Shown here piece after piece: positions 1-11,646 of a stretch of DNA of 64,000 nt. This DNA comes from Dryococelus australis. Taxonomy: Eukaryota; Arthropoda; Insecta; Phasmatodea; Phasmatidae. The position numbers were made by a program, and so were the translations under genes. The notes beneath the pieces are model-generated. The model was not told the DNA's origin and did no database searches. It saw only the letters and a program-made list of their open reading frames with translations. The stretch is from the NCBI GenBank assembly GCA_029891345.1, contig CM057009.1, positions 207,570,709 to 207,634,708 of the forward strand, read 5' to 3'. Positions within the stretch are counted from its first letter, which is position 1. Each line of letters starts with the position of its first letter.

Positions 1-209
1 GGGTGGAGGGCAGAGATAAGGCATGTATTCCCAGCACCTTTTAAACTTGTCTTATTGAAAATTTCATTCCATTTGATAATGGACACCATTAGTGTGACAT
101 AACAAAAGCCTGGTAGTTTAAATCATGCTTTTATTGCCCTTGTGTTTAGATGGTGCTGTATTTTGTGGTAGGCCGTAACCATTACAGTAAACTGCAAACA
201 TGAAAACTT
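1..209. other. Unassigned flank left of the Ty3 element
   Basis: No gene or repeat recognised. It lies outside the part shared by the two long terminal repeats, so it is probably the genomic flank of the retrotransposon or sequence that has diverged beyond recognition. Confidence 0.4.
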
Positions 210-1590
210 GAGACAATTTATGTATAAATCACGTTCTGTACGTATGCGGTCACTGTGGCCATCAGCTCGCACCTCCTCAGCTTCCCCTCAATACCCACCC
301 TCCTTACACTCTCCTGGCTAGGGGCAGCCTTGCTGGCATTGTTCATTCATCTTGCTGCTTGCCCAAGCCCCGCTTGTCTTCTCTACTACCTCGCTCGACG
401 TGCTCATGCGATGTCGCCTGCTGGCTGAGATTATGTAATGATTGAAGTATTGCAGCAGGGTTTTAGCTCAGCTGAATTGTGTTGGGTATTAATTTCACCT
501 TTCCAATAGTTGGAGGAAGCTACAAGAACCATTTACAAGCAGTAAGTCATGTGTATTTTTGAAATTTATTTTGATTGCTCATTTTAAATTCATTTTGTGT
601 TAACGTAGCCTGCGATAGCTGTTGTGTTTACCAGATGTAATTTTCCATTTGCTTTAGCCTTGAATGGGCCTGGTTGCATGCGTCAGCCCAACCTTACTGT
701 ATGTCTTCCAGCTTGGTGCAGCGGGATGGTAATTTTTTAACTGGAGTTTTCTTTTTTAAGTGTTTGGAGCTTTACTGGGTAACCGTATTACTGCTTCCAC
801 TCACATGAATGATTTTTGTAGTTTTATTTAAAATTTAAAATGTTTGTTTTAATTGTGTGGCTGCTTTGATTGTGCCTTAGTGTCCCACCAGCATTTGTTT
901 TAAAAATACTACCTGATTATAGTATAGAGCTATATCATTTTCACTGATCATAATTTTTATTATCACGTATTTTTAAATATTGTTTGGTGCCTTGTATATG
1001 TATTTTTGGTTACGTGCACTGCATTTTCTACATGGTTTGTCGATAGGCCGTTTGACCTGGTTTTAAGGCTGTGTGTAAGCAGTGAAAGAGATAATATTGG
1101 TGGTAAAGCTTGCTGTATCTGCAACTGTGGAGAAGTTTAATGAAATTCTAAATATTAATTGTTTATGGCCTAAGTGTGTAGAACGCCATTGGCAGACTTT
1201 ACTGGATTGGTATTAATAGGTTTTTAGCTGTGTTTCAGCATTGACAAACTAGTGAAGCTATGTCAAACTGGGTAATATTTATTTAGGGTCATTTGAATAT
1301 AGGACACTATTTGTGTTTGTCATCCTCAAATATTACTGCTGTTTTATTTGGCAAAGTATAGTTGTTGGTTTTGTTAATGATTGTGTAAAATCAAATAAAT
1401 GATTAGTTCTTGCGATTTTTTATAGCACTCCATATTTTATTGTAATTTACATTTATTCATTGAGAATGAATAATTGTAATTTACATTTATTCATTGAGAA
1501 TGAATTTTGTTTTGCTTATTCACACTTGTGACTTTTATAAACCTGTGGTGCCACTGAAATGTTAAATTATTGTGCTTTGGCACAATAAAA
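210..1590 (+). repeat. 5' LTR of the Ty3/gypsy element
   Basis: Aligns with 6286-8050 from the shared GAGAC(A/G)ATTTATGT start and CGTATGCGGTCAC just inside it, through TGCTGGCATTGTT and CGATGTCGCCTGCTGGCT, to the TTGTGCTT(T/C)GGCACA end. It contains AATAAA signals near 1395 and 1585. A 32-base stretch is duplicated in tandem at about 1441-1504 only in this copy. It is roughly 380 bases shorter than its partner because the 3' copy has extra blocks. An LTR this long (about 1.4 kb) is large for the family. Confidence 0.85.
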
Positions 1591-1983
1591 CTGCGCTACT
1601 CTGTCGCACAAGTCAGTTTTGTCTGTTTCATATTCGCCTTGGGTTATGTCAGTTTCCTGTCTCGGCTCACGAAGGACGAGCTGCAGAGCTTTTACAGGAT
1701 TGGGATCATGACATGGATGAGGAGATGATGGCTGCCGAGCTTCGCAGGACTGGCAGTTGGATGGTGGTGAAGTCAGCAAGGTAAACTTTGGTTGTCATCC
1801 TCCAGGCGGGCGGATCCAATGAGTGTTGCCTCTGGGTCCTCCCAGTTTTCTAAGTTATTTTATGTATCCCTACAACCAATTCCTTCTTTAACATCTTTAC
1901 AGCCAGTTCAGGTACTACAGTTTTTGATAGCCATTGATAACCTATTAAATGCTTAACTTGAGTCCTTTAGAAACCTTGTTGAG
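1591..1983 (+). other. Leader region of the Ty3 element
   Basis: Untranslated stretch between the 5' LTR and the first recognisable Gag. A primer binding site would be expected immediately after the LTR, but I cannot match a tRNA 3' end with confidence. Short open frames here have no recognisable domain. Confidence 0.4.
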
Positions 1984-2618
1984 GTGATCACAGTGACATG
2001 TACGGTTTATATTTTGCAATTGCTCCAGGAGGAGATTGCTACTCCAGATGTGGGAACCTTTGTCTGCTTTAAAAGGTGGGTGATTAAGGCATTATTTCCG
2101 CCACACATTAAGTGCCAATGTAAGCGGGATTTCGTTTTTAGGTACCAGAAACCAGGGGAAAATCTCTGCGACTTTATTGATTCAATCTTCTCTTTCCACG
2201 AAGCACTATGTTTGCGTACGGAAGAGAAGGAGCTGATTGGGATCATCATTGATAACCTGACACCCTATATTCATGCTCCGTGTACTCTGGTTGCCCCACC
2301 TAGTATGCTGCAAGAATTATGCCAATTTTCCATCAAGGTTCGGGGTGATCTTGTCGCCTCAGCCGATTATCAGGCCCGTTTTCCCCCACCGGCACCTACT
2401 GTTAGGGATGTATTGCTGTCTCTCCCAGTCACCTCATGAGTGTTCATGATGTCCAGCAACCTCAAAATTCATTGCGCTGTTGTAACTTTTCTGCCTTTGG
2501 GCATGTCGTGAATGATTGTAAGGCTGGCAGGCGCCTATTTGAAGAATGTAAATGTTTTCGGTGTGGACAAGTGGGTCATCTCCATGCGAATTGTCAGCGC
2601 AGAGGAAACATGGAGTGA
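1984..2618 (+). pseudogene. Gag pseudogene with two zinc knuckles
   Basis: The first frame (to 2439) has the helical feel of a retrotransposon Gag core, with FRYQKPGENLCDFIDSI in the middle. A second frame (2436-2618) follows with a 4-base overlap and carries two CCHC knuckles. The second knuckle, CFRCGQVGHLHANC, has perfect C-x2-C-x4-H-x4-C spacing. The first, CCNFSAFGHVVNDC, has Phe in place of the second Cys. Gag packages the element RNA in particles. The frame break and the lost Cys mark decay. Confidence 0.8.
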
Positions 2619-2639
2619 TTGGAGGGAGGCGTGGTCACT

Positions 2640-3082
2640 TCAGTCCCTCGGCAGCCAAAAAACTGCGGTGATTGCAGAAGGGCTCCATTTTAATAACCTT
2701 GGAGAGCAAAATTATCCCGCTTTAGTCAACACTAGCGCTATTCACTGTGTTGTGAGTGCCACCTTTTTGGAACACCTTTTGGAACTTAAAGTTATTTCTA
2801 AGGGGGCGCATCAGCAAATTTGGGGAAAAATATTTGTGTGTGGCAAATGGTGACTTGGTCACTAGTAACCGGGTGGTGAATCTTAATTTCAATATCCAGC
2901 ATTTCTCTGGAGTTTTCAATTTTGGGTTTTTCCGTGCTTTTCACATGATCTCATCTTGGGTCTAGATTTTTTCGGAAAGACTGAGGGCCACTGTTAACCT
3001 CAACGTATATTACTTGTTTGGATTTGCTCCCAACATTAGTGCCAGCTAGCTTGAAAATTCCAGTGATGAACTGTTTTCGCCC
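2640..3082 (+). pseudogene. Retropepsin (protease) remnant
   Basis: Around 2718-2760 the frame reads ALVNTSAIHCVVSATF, the position of the aspartic protease active site. The expected DTG/DSG triad is NTS, so the catalytic Asp is lost. About 220 bases downstream HDLILGLDFF (about 2946-2975, in another frame) matches the conserved ILGxDF end of Ty3 retropepsins. A frameshift or stop therefore separates the two halves. It lies directly between the Gag knuckles and RT, as expected. Confidence 0.7.
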
Positions 3083-3830
3083 ATGGAGGACAGGGTCGGA
3101 GGAGGTGTAGATTCCCAGCAATGGTTAAATCAACTGAAGGAGGAATTCCAGGATGTTATTATCACTCTTATAATGAGGTACAATGTTCTTCCTTACAAAT
3201 TTTCCCTTACCAATGACATTTTGGCTAGGGATAGCTATTGTAAGTGCCCTCCACATAAGCTAAAAACCTTTAGAGAGATAATAGACAAATTGCTGGATGC
3301 AGGTGTCATGGTACCATCCACTTCCGATTATTGTTCACCCGGGTTTCTGGTAAGGAAGAGAAATAGTGACAAGTATCATCTCACAGTGAACCACTCCCTC
3401 GTTAAACGTAAGATCCATAAGAACCCCTTTCCATTACCCACCAGAGACTGTGTCCTATAACATTTATGCAAGGCACGAGTGTTTTCCGTTTTGGATCTTA
3501 ACAACAGTTTCCATTAGTGCTTCCTTGATCCTGCTTGCAGAAAATACACTGCCTTTAGTACTCCCTGGAGCCAGTACAAAGTTACTTGTATATCCATGGG
3601 CTCCAATTTTGGCAGCCAAGCCCTCTATTGAGTGTTGTACTTTGTTTTATGAGAATTAAAATTAAAATTTGTTTTTAACTATATAGACGACATTATCGTC
3701 ATTAGTGAAGATTATGATTCCCATTTAGATCATTTTCATCACATGCTCCTCAAAATTAGAGAAATTGGGCAGGCAGTCAACCTTAAGGTGACCTTGGGTT
3801 CCAACAAGGTCAGGTTTTTGGAATGATAGA
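3083..3830 (+). pseudogene. Ty3 reverse transcriptase remnant
   Basis: The first frame (to 3460) carries the N-terminal RT blocks: KLLDAGVMVPSTSDYCSPGF followed by LVRKRNSDKYHLTVNH, the Ty3 signature before the catalytic core. After a frameshift the finger/palm region continues near 3480-3640 with DPACRKYTAFSTPWSQY. Near 3683-3700 YIDDIIVISED is the catalytic YxDD box, with both Asp residues present. The next block, SNKVRFLE, leads into the RNase H connection. At least three frame breaks occur. It would copy element RNA into DNA if intact. Confidence 0.88.
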
Positions 3831-4540
3831 CCCGGATCGAGCTGCTCATGTGTTGAACTTCCCTTGTCCAAAGAACCTCAAGGGAGTGAATTTCTTGGGA
3901 ACCTTGGCTATTATGATAGGTTTATTAGTGGGTTTTCAGAAATCGCAGTGCCATTTAATCTTCTTACGAAGAAAGATGTGGCATTTCATTGGGGTTATGA
4001 ACAGGAGACTGCCTTTTGCAGACTCAAAGAAAGCTTATGTTCTCCACCGGTGCTCCACTTGCCGGACTTCAGCCACAGGTTCATCGTCCAAGTTAATGCT
4101 TCCCTGGCTCTTGGCGTTGTGCTGAGCCAGCAGACAGAGCGGAATCTCGCATCTGTAGCGTTTGCCAGCCGCACCGTGACGGAACCTGAGCGTAGGCTGG
4201 GTGTTTATAAGAATGAGATGTTTGCGTGTATTTTTGGCTTAGAAAAGTTTCTCTCCCATATTGAGCATGACAAGTACAATCTATATATAGACAATCAGGC
4301 CTTTAGTTGGGTGCTGGTCCATCCCCAACAAATGGGAAAGCTTGGATACTGGATCTTTCCCATTTCATATTTAAGATTCATCAAGCACGTGGTTCAGACA
4401 ACCAAGTTGCAGATGCATTGTCCCGTATGTATGATCCTACAGTGTTTGAAACTGAGAATCTGGTGGCATCTGATGCATCTCTCAACATGATTCAGGGGTT
4501 TCCTTATCTTTTTGTAAATTTGGATTGTGCTCAGGCTTAG
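3831..4540 (+). pseudogene. RT thumb/connection and RNase H remnant
   Basis: The main frame (3864-4490) shows FLGNLGYYDRFISGFSEIA (thumb), then FHWGYEQETAFCRLKESL, then the RNase H domain with FIVQVNASLALGVVLSQQ, VAFASRTVTEPERRLGVYKN and LYIDNQAFSWVL. The usual first catalytic Asp of FxxxTDAS is Asn here (VNAS). A second frame (4307-4540) continues with RGSDNQVADALSR, the typical end of a Ty3 RNase H. The domain order and its place directly after RT make the call secure; it is inactive. Confidence 0.88.
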
Positions 4541-4689
4541 GATAACTTCTGTGTACAAGTTTTGAACAATCTTAATGCTGGAGTTTCAGTTCTATATGTT
4601 CTGGAGCAGGGTGTAGTGCATTTAACTGGCAAAAACAGCTGGACCAGGAAGATATTGGTTCTTAAGTCGTTAAGATCTGTAGTCTTCTC

Positions 4690-5730
4690 TTACTTCCACG
4701 ACTCCATTTTCTGACGCCATTTGGGTGTGTGTAAAACTTTTCAGAAAATAGTAGCTCACTTAGCCTGGTCAACATTTAAAGCTAACATTTCAGAGTATGT
4801 TAGGTTGTATGACCTATCTTAGCATTGTCAGCAAGAACATTGTATCAACTTTGGGCAGACTACTTCACCGATTTCTCCCACTCCATTGACTACTGTCAAT
4901 TTATATATATTTGGACGGCTTACAAGGTCAAAGAAGGGCATTGAGTTCATCCTGATTCTGTTGGATACGTTTACCAAATTTGTAATATTGTTACTCTTAA
5001 GAAACACGAAGGCCACCTCAATTGTTAAAGTTCTTACGAACCAGGTCTAGAAAATCTTTAGTACACCTTTGGAGATAGTAACCGACAATTCAAAGTATTT
5101 TACCTCTTTGGTTTTCAAAAATATGTGTTTCCGTTGGGTAGCCAAGCAATTCACAACTAGTCCCTATTGTCCGAAAGGAAATCAGGTGGAATAGTTCAAC
5201 AAGAACCTGAAGGCATGTGTCACCATTTTTTATAACCAAGATCACACCTTTTGTGATCACGACCTTGACTTCATTAATGTCGGATTTAATTGTGCTACCC
5301 ATGATTCGACAGGAGTCCCTCCATCCCTCCCTTTTCTTGGCCGTCCCCTTTCCTATCTGCTTTTAAATATCTGGAATATACCTCTTGTGACGCTGACCGG
5401 GACTGCCTACTCGAGGAGGTCTACCACCGTCTTGTACAGGCGAAGCAGCAAGTTGCATCTAAGTTGGATAAGAACAGGGTCCCAGTTAAGTTTAAACATG
5501 GAGATTTGATTTTATGTCAAAATTATATCTTGGCAGACTTGGGATGAAATATTAGTAGCAAACTGATATCCAAGTTCACCAGTCCATACTGTATTACTAA
5601 ATTTTTAGTGCAGAACACTGTTTCCCTTGCTGCACCTAGGTTTAAGAAGTTTGTGCGCAAAGCACACATATCAAATCTTAAGGCGTATATGCCTAGGCAA
5701 AAGGCTAGGGTGTGTGATTTTGTAAATTGT
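4690..5730 (+). pseudogene. Ty3 integrase remnant
   Basis: Scattered frames reconstruct the order of a Ty3 integrase. An HLGV...KIVAHLAW zinc-binding-like N-terminus is followed by FGRLTRSKKGIEFILILLDT around the first core block. EIVTDNSKYFTS carries the second catalytic Asp. Near 5178 GNQVE keeps the Glu but is followed at once by TAG. The C-terminal part has KHGDLILCQNYILAD and FVRKAHISNLKAYMPRQK (5608-5730). Many stops interrupt it. The family inserts element DNA into the host genome. Confidence 0.85.
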
Positions 5731-6285
5731 TTAATAATTTTGCATTTGGCCTCCATGTTTTCTTTTGGTTTTCGTTATCCTATTGTTTGAGCCTCCCTTC
5801 ATGAAATTCCCTCTGCTTTCATGGTTGCCACCCTCCCCCCAAGTTGAGATGAGCTATGTTGGTGCCACCAGCTAGAGTTGTCTACTGGAAGCTGGTCTAC
5901 TGGAGTTGTCCTCGGAAATGCCCCATCCAAGCGCTGGAATGGCACACCCTGTGACCAGTGAAGAGACCTCCTACCAGTGCTGAGCTGTGGCTCGGTTGCA
6001 CACCGTGCCCGGGGACTTTTCTGTTACTTATGTGGACTTCATCGTTTGCGAGTGTTCTCACCGCATGATTACTTCAGTGTTAGTTGTGTTTGTGAATTTC
6101 TTCTGGTCATCTATATCTCTGAGAAGTGTGTGTATGATACTGTAATAACTATTAGCAACTTTCTCTCTCTAACTGAACTTTTCTTCTGTGACTTGTATGA
6201 ACTGCCCTCTATAAGTGATTTGTGTTGGGTGAAGATGTTTGTAGTGGTGGTTGCCAGGGTCAGAGAAAATTTTGGGGTGGGGGTC
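5731..6285 (+). other. 3' untranslated part and polypurine tract of the Ty3 element
   Basis: Lies between integrase and the 3' LTR. A 118-codon open frame (5977-6333) runs into the LTR. It is Cys- and Phe-rich with hydrophobic stretches, but I see no envelope signature and do not call it a gene. The purine-rich run ending GGGGTGGGGGTCGAGAC at about 6275 lies where the plus-strand primer polypurine tract should be. Confidence 0.55.
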
Positions 6286-8050
6286 GAGACGATTTATGTT
6301 AAAATCGCCTTTGTGCGTATGCGGTCACGGTGATCATCAGCTCATGCATCCTTGACTTCCCCTCTATACCCTCCATCCTTTCACTCTCCTGGCTGGGGGC
6401 AGCCTTGCTGGCATTGTTTGTTCATCCTGCTGCTCGCCCGAGACCCGCATGTCTTCTCTACTACCTCGCTCAATGCATTCATGCGATGTCGCCTGCTGGC
6501 TAGGATTTTGCAATGACTTAAGTATTGCAACAGGGTTTACACAGCTCAGCTGAATTGTGTTGGGTATTAATGTCCCCTTTTCAATAGTTGGAGGAAGCTA
6601 CGAGAACCATTTACCAGCAGTAATTCATGGCAGTGCAGTTGATGACGGATATGTTAATTAAAGAATTTTAGTGTAGCAAATTATTGAAGGGCATAGGTGA
6701 CAGGCAGTGGTCATATGTATTTTTTTAATTTGTTTGGGTTGCTCATTTTATATAAATTTTGGTTTAAAGTAGCCTGCAATCGCTGTAGTGTTTACTAGCT
6801 GTAATTTTCCATTTGTTTTAACATTGAATGGGCTTGGTTGCATGCATCAGCCCAACCTGACTGTAGTGTCTTCTCGCCTGCTGCAGTGGGATGGTAATTT
6901 TCAAACTGGTGTTGTCTTTTTTAAGTGTCTGGTGTTTTACTGGATAATTATAATACTGCCTCCACTCATGTAAATTATGTTATTGGAGTTTTATTTTAAA
7001 TTATAAAGTGTTTGTTTTAAAAGTGCGGCAGCTTTGATCGGGCCTTAGTGTCTCGCCCTCACTTGTTTTCAACATACCTGATTGTAGTAGAGCCATTTCT
7101 ATTTAGTGTTCATAATTTTTATTATAGTGTATTTTTAAATATTTTTTGGTGCCTTGTAAATGTATTTTTGGTTACATGCACCCCATTTCCTACATGGTTT
7201 GTTGATATGCAATTTGACCTGGTTTTAAGGCTGTTGTGTGTAAGCAGTCAAAGAGATAATATTGGTGGTAAAGCTTGCTGTATTTGCAACTGTGGAAAAG
7301 TTTAATGAAATTCTAAATATTAATTGTTTACGGCCTAAGCATTGTTTTAAATTGACAGGCACAACTGAGTAGTGGCTTTATTATTAAGGGTATATATAAG
7401 CTTTGAGGTGAAATATTCCAACCATAAATTCTAATACAGTGTGTAGAATGCCATTGGCAGAATTTACTGGATTGGTATTATAGGTTTTTTTGACTGTGTT
7501 TCAGTGTTCACAAACTAGTGAAGCAATGTCAAATTGAGGAATATTTATTAAGGTCATTTGAATATAAGACACCATTTGGGTTTGTTGTCCTCAAATATTA
7601 CTGCTGTTAACTGCATGTTTTTTTAAGTCTATTACGATTGTAAATGTAGGTTAGGGAGCTTTTACATGGGTTGTTCTGATATAAAGATTTTATAATTGCA
7701 GCTTATTATTCCTGCTTAGCAGTTCATTGTCTAGTAAATGCTGTGCTGGAGATGATGATATATCCAAGTAGATCTGATGTATTTTGTAATTGCTAAGAAA
7801 TGTTTAACTGATGTTAGTTGTTTATTTTTTGGCGAAGTATAGTGGTTGTATTGTTAATGAGTGTGTAAAATCAAATGAATGATTTGCTCTTGCTATTTTG
7901 TAATGCAGTGAATATTTTATTTTGGAATTTACATCTACTCATTGAGGATGAATTTTGTCTTGCTTATTCACACTTACACCCCAGTGACTTTAAACCTGTT
8001 TGTCACAGAATTTTTGTTAAATTATTGTGCTTCAGCACACATTTTATTGT
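6286..8050 (+). repeat. 3' LTR of the Ty3/gypsy element
   Basis: Direct repeat partner of 210-1590. It carries extra blocks absent from the 5' copy, the clearest near 6625-6715, 7340-7435 and 7610-7830. The shared parts include GGTAAAGCTTGCTGTAT and TAATTGTTTA. The unequal length and many substitutions show that the two LTRs have diverged for a long time. Confidence 0.85.
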
Positions 8051-9412
8051 TTTCCAAAGGTAGTTAAATTATAGAAAACTTAAAACCAATCTTGGCTAGT
8101 CTGTTGTGCTTATTTAAGTTTGAATGTAGGGAGGCTCATAAACTTACCCAACGGCAATGTGCATTCGTATATTTTATCTTCAGAAATCATTTCCAAAAAC
8201 AAGATATTTAAGCAGTACTTGATAGCATTAATTTTCACCTTTACAAATAGGTAGTGTTTGGAAACATGTTTTAACCCCAAGTATTTCAACCCATGTTTGT
8301 TTAAAGTCATTTTTGTGACATGTGCATCACCAATAAAATTTGCAATTGACAATGTAAAATGTATTTTCCTGGACTACTGGAGGACCACATTTTGAAGTCG
8401 TTTTAAAAGTTAGTATATTCGTGCACGCTGTGATAGATATAAATTGGTTTCTCTTAAAAGGGGGTTACTACAGAACCAGCTGATAAATCTAATATTTGTA
8501 ATTGTAATATCCAAGATGTAAATAAGGCCAATTACTGCCTACTTCAGAGGGCAATTAGTCGGGGTCATTACACATGTGCAATGTTGCAGTTTTGACACAT
8601 TTTCGTACTGTTGTGGGCAAGACATGGAGAGGCAAGCGTGCCGGCCAGACCCAGCGCTTGGAGGCAGCAGATCGCCAAGGCAGGCTAAGAGTATGTTTAG
8701 TAAACAAGGTGGCATGAAAAAAGGAACCAGAGAAACCCCAAGGTATACAAGGGGAACACAAGCACCTCTCCTCACTACCATTACTACTACTACTGCAAGA
8801 CTGTCTAGAGACTGCGTCCAGGCCACTGCTGCTGTCCAGGGTCGACGCCAGCCGAGGGCCGCACATCGCCACAAGGTCGACAGGCGCTCATATCATTCGA
8901 GGTCCAAGCAGAACGTCTGCGCCTAACAAATTCAGTGGTAAGCATAAGGCAAAGTAGGCGCAGAGGGGACCGTCCCGCTAGGTGAGGAATTAAGATGTCA
9001 TAAGGAGAGCTGATTAACGTAGCTTGCTAACGAGAATAGTGAATAAATGAACAGACTACTACTATGAGATTAAAGGAGAAGTTACAGCATGAAGACAGTA
9101 TCATGTTTCATCAACAGTTTTGTATATATTACTTAATAAGGAATACTTGTAAATTAATTGAGTAATAAAAGAATGTCTTATAGTGTTTTATAATTTAGCT
9201 CTCTCTCTCTCCCTACCATTAGCTACGCTACCCCCTTTTATTGCCTGTGTCTGGTATTGGTCCTCACTAGGATGAACCAGAAAAGTACCATAAACTGATG
9301 CTATTTTTTATTATTATTAACGAAACACTGACTCCAGATACTTTATTTTGGTTTGCAGTATTTGTTTACTATTTTCTAAATAATCAGGATTAATATTATT
9401 GTAAACACATTT
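8051..9412. other. Spacer without a recognised gene
   Basis: AT-rich spacer containing a GC-richer island at about 8560-8960. The island has an open frame of 116 codons on the plus strand and overlapping minus-strand frames. None shows a known domain, and the coding-strand ambiguity argues against a real gene. A short CT microsatellite is at about 9198-9210. Confidence 0.4.
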
Positions 9413-11642
9413 CGCACCTTGGGAAGAAGACGGCCACAAGAGTAAAACTGATAGTTCTGTGATATTTACATTAAAATATTTTTAAAAATAATGGAAATTT
9501 TTATTTGTAATATACTAAATCTATTTCTTGAGGATGGGTACAACATTGGCAGTTCTTCAAATACAGTATTTCATGTTTAGATAAAATTTAATATATTTAG
9601 TTATAATTATTTTTTGCACTTGTGGCCATATTGAGATATAACTGAATATTAATTTGTTGCATTATGGCCAAATATATTTCATTATAAATTAGTATTTTTT
9701 GACAAAATTAACATAAAATTCCAAGTATTGATTAACATTACTAGCATTAATAGAATAAATATTATACATCACATTTTAGTCAAAATGCATGTCATCTTCA
9801 AAACATTATGTTAAATACATGCCAGGGTATTGATAATATAAAACTGTTTTGAAGAAATGTTTTATCACACTTAATGTTCACTTCCTTGCTCTAAATCTGC
9901 AGAAACACGAAGGCTTTTAAAGAAATAATGGTACTGTGGCTTTAAATGCATTGCTTCACACAGAAAGAGAAGATCTCTTTTCTTTGCAGCACAGCCCTGT
10001 ATTCATTAGCCTCATAACGTAACTTGTATTTAATTCCATAGAGTTCTTCCTTCTCAACTTTAATTTCTTTTATTTCATTCCATGGTACTTTTTCACAATT
10101 TTCATTTATGGTGAAGTTCGATCCAAAGGAGGTGGACAATTGTTTCAGGTTATACATATCCGCTGTGTTCATTTCATTTATTTCAAATGGTGATCCAGTT
10201 TTCTTGGCAGACTGTATGACAGTTACCCACTGGGCAGAAACATAAATGGGCACTCCCTTGAACAAACGTTTCTTATGTTTTTTAATGAGGGCGTGCATGT
10301 GATCACCTTCATTTTGCATGTGGCCAGTAATTAAAATTTTGTGATATATTGAGGGAATGTTGTATGAAATTACTGCAAACATGTATAACGAAACAACAAA
10401 CTTGTTTTTATTTTTCCCCAAACAGTTATTGGAATAAAAAACAACGGGCTTTCTCAGAAAGTATGTAGGCAGGGACCAATTTCATTAGGGCCACGTTTAG
10501 CTTGGCCCTTGTGCCAAATGAAGCAATGGCCAGTGCTAGTACCCCATGTTAAATATAGGGAAGTTGTATGTCGAGAGCCTACGTTTGTAGTAGAATTGTG
10601 AAACGTCTCCATTTGGTGTAGGCAGGAGAGCTTGCATGTCAAAGCAGGCTGTAATGCACTTCCCTTCTTTACATCAATTTGAGGCCATTTGTTTCGCCCA
10701 CCTGTTGAGCTCACATTCTTTCTTGTGTTTGTCGTAACTTTCCTCCAAGTTTTCGTTATCACTGGAATTCTTCCAAGTTTCACATAAAGAACACAGTTTT
10801 TTTTATCAAGGAACCAAAAAACCCTAAGGTAAACTGTGTTAACAAAAGTATCTCTCTAGGCTGTAAAATTACCAAATTGTACATTATGATTTCTGCAATC
10901 TGTAAAATAATCTCTATGGAGATCTGCAACTGTTTTAAAGCCTATTACATATTGGAGAGAGGTTTGCTTTCTCAAATAATGAGATTCAATCCCAGATATG
11001 CTATAACAAAGGAAACAGAATTAATAATTATTAAAATGTTTCCAAAAAGTACTACCATTATTAGTTGAATAATCAATTTGTTGACACATTTTTGAAGAGT
11101 ATATAAATGCAATGAAAATAAATAATAAGGTACTTACATTACCTGATTCTTTACACATTCAGATAATACTTTCATAAAATCGCTTCTGGATTTATACATC
11201 TTGCATTCTTAGATACCCAAGTAAACAACGACACTTCACTGAAACAAACCTTTGCCAGGTATGCCAATATCATGGAATTAAATATACCAAAACAATAAAA
11301 TTTATGCTTTGGTCAGGTGTAACAATGTCATGGAATGAAATAATATTCATTTCCACAAAATTGTAATTAAAGCAGAAGTGACTGTATTGAAATATAAAAA
11401 TTTGAAAATAAAAGTACACATTTACATGGAATATGGCCATAAATGAGATGTGGCCATATATAATTAATAGGTAAGATTGAATTACAGTAGTACAATATGG
11501 ACCAAATTACGCCCTGCTCCCAATAGTTTACATACCACATGTGGTCCTATAAAAACAAATAGAGGATTTTTTTCTCCACAATGCAGCCTTGTTTGAATTC
11601 ATGAAATTTTTGCACCTGTAGCCCTCTTCTTCCCAAGGTGCG
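9413..11642 (-). mobile_element. Inverted-repeat DNA transposon-like unit carrying a DUF7869-type gene
   Basis: The ends are inverted copies: CGCACCTTGGGAAGAAGA reads inward from 9413 and, on the other strand, inward from 11642. The 18-base match is perfect and weaker similarity continues for about 12 bases. ATTT flanks both sides (9409-9412 and 11643-11646), as a 4-bp target duplication would. Subterminal TGGCCAT motifs recur near both ends (about 9625, 9664, 11432, 11451). Two imperfect ~35-base direct repeats lie at about 11249 and 11311. The only recognisable gene inside is the minus-strand pseudogene at 9942-10795. Confidence 0.7.
9942..10795 (-). pseudogene. Pseudogene of the DUF7869-type transposon-associated family
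   Basis: I recognise from memory a family common in insect and crustacean gene sets, annotated there as DUF7869. Read on the minus strand, the upstream frame has CFDMQALLPTPNGDVSQFYY then KRRLSTYNFPIF. The next frame has FIWHKGQAKRGPNEIGPCL. The 159-residue frame (10421-9942) starts inside YSNNCLGKNKNKF, followed by ILITGHMQNEGDHMHALI and NEMNTADMYNLKQL. Family members usually read SDNC at the YSNNC position, so a likely catalytic Asp has become Asn. There are at least two frameshifts and one in-frame stop. The region upstream of about 10795 is not recognisable, so the N-terminus is missing or decayed. Confidence 0.75.
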
Positions 11643-11646
11643 ATTT

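Larger units (their letters stand above)
210..8050 (+). mobile_element. Decayed Ty3/gypsy LTR retrotransposon
   Basis: Two long similar direct repeats (about 210-1590 and 6286-8050) flank a plus-strand series of remnants in the order Gag, zinc knuckles, protease, reverse transcriptase, RNase H, integrase, which is the Ty3/gypsy order. Every domain is interrupted by stops or frameshifts. No envelope gene is recognisable between integrase and the 3' LTR. I could not fix the exact LTR ends or a target duplication, so the boundaries are accurate to about 10-20 bases. Confidence 0.9.

Noticed and set aside
1567..1784. Overlapping ~70-codon frames on both strands near the end of the 5' LTR
   Set aside because: No domain and no strand preference; they overlap the retrotransposon leader.
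5977..6333. A possible envelope gene of the Ty3 element
   Set aside because: Too short, with no signal peptide plus fusion or transmembrane layout, and it runs into the LTR.
8539..8926. Frames of 105-116 codons on both strands
   Set aside because: A GC-rich island gives open frames on every strand; no recognisable protein and no splice context.
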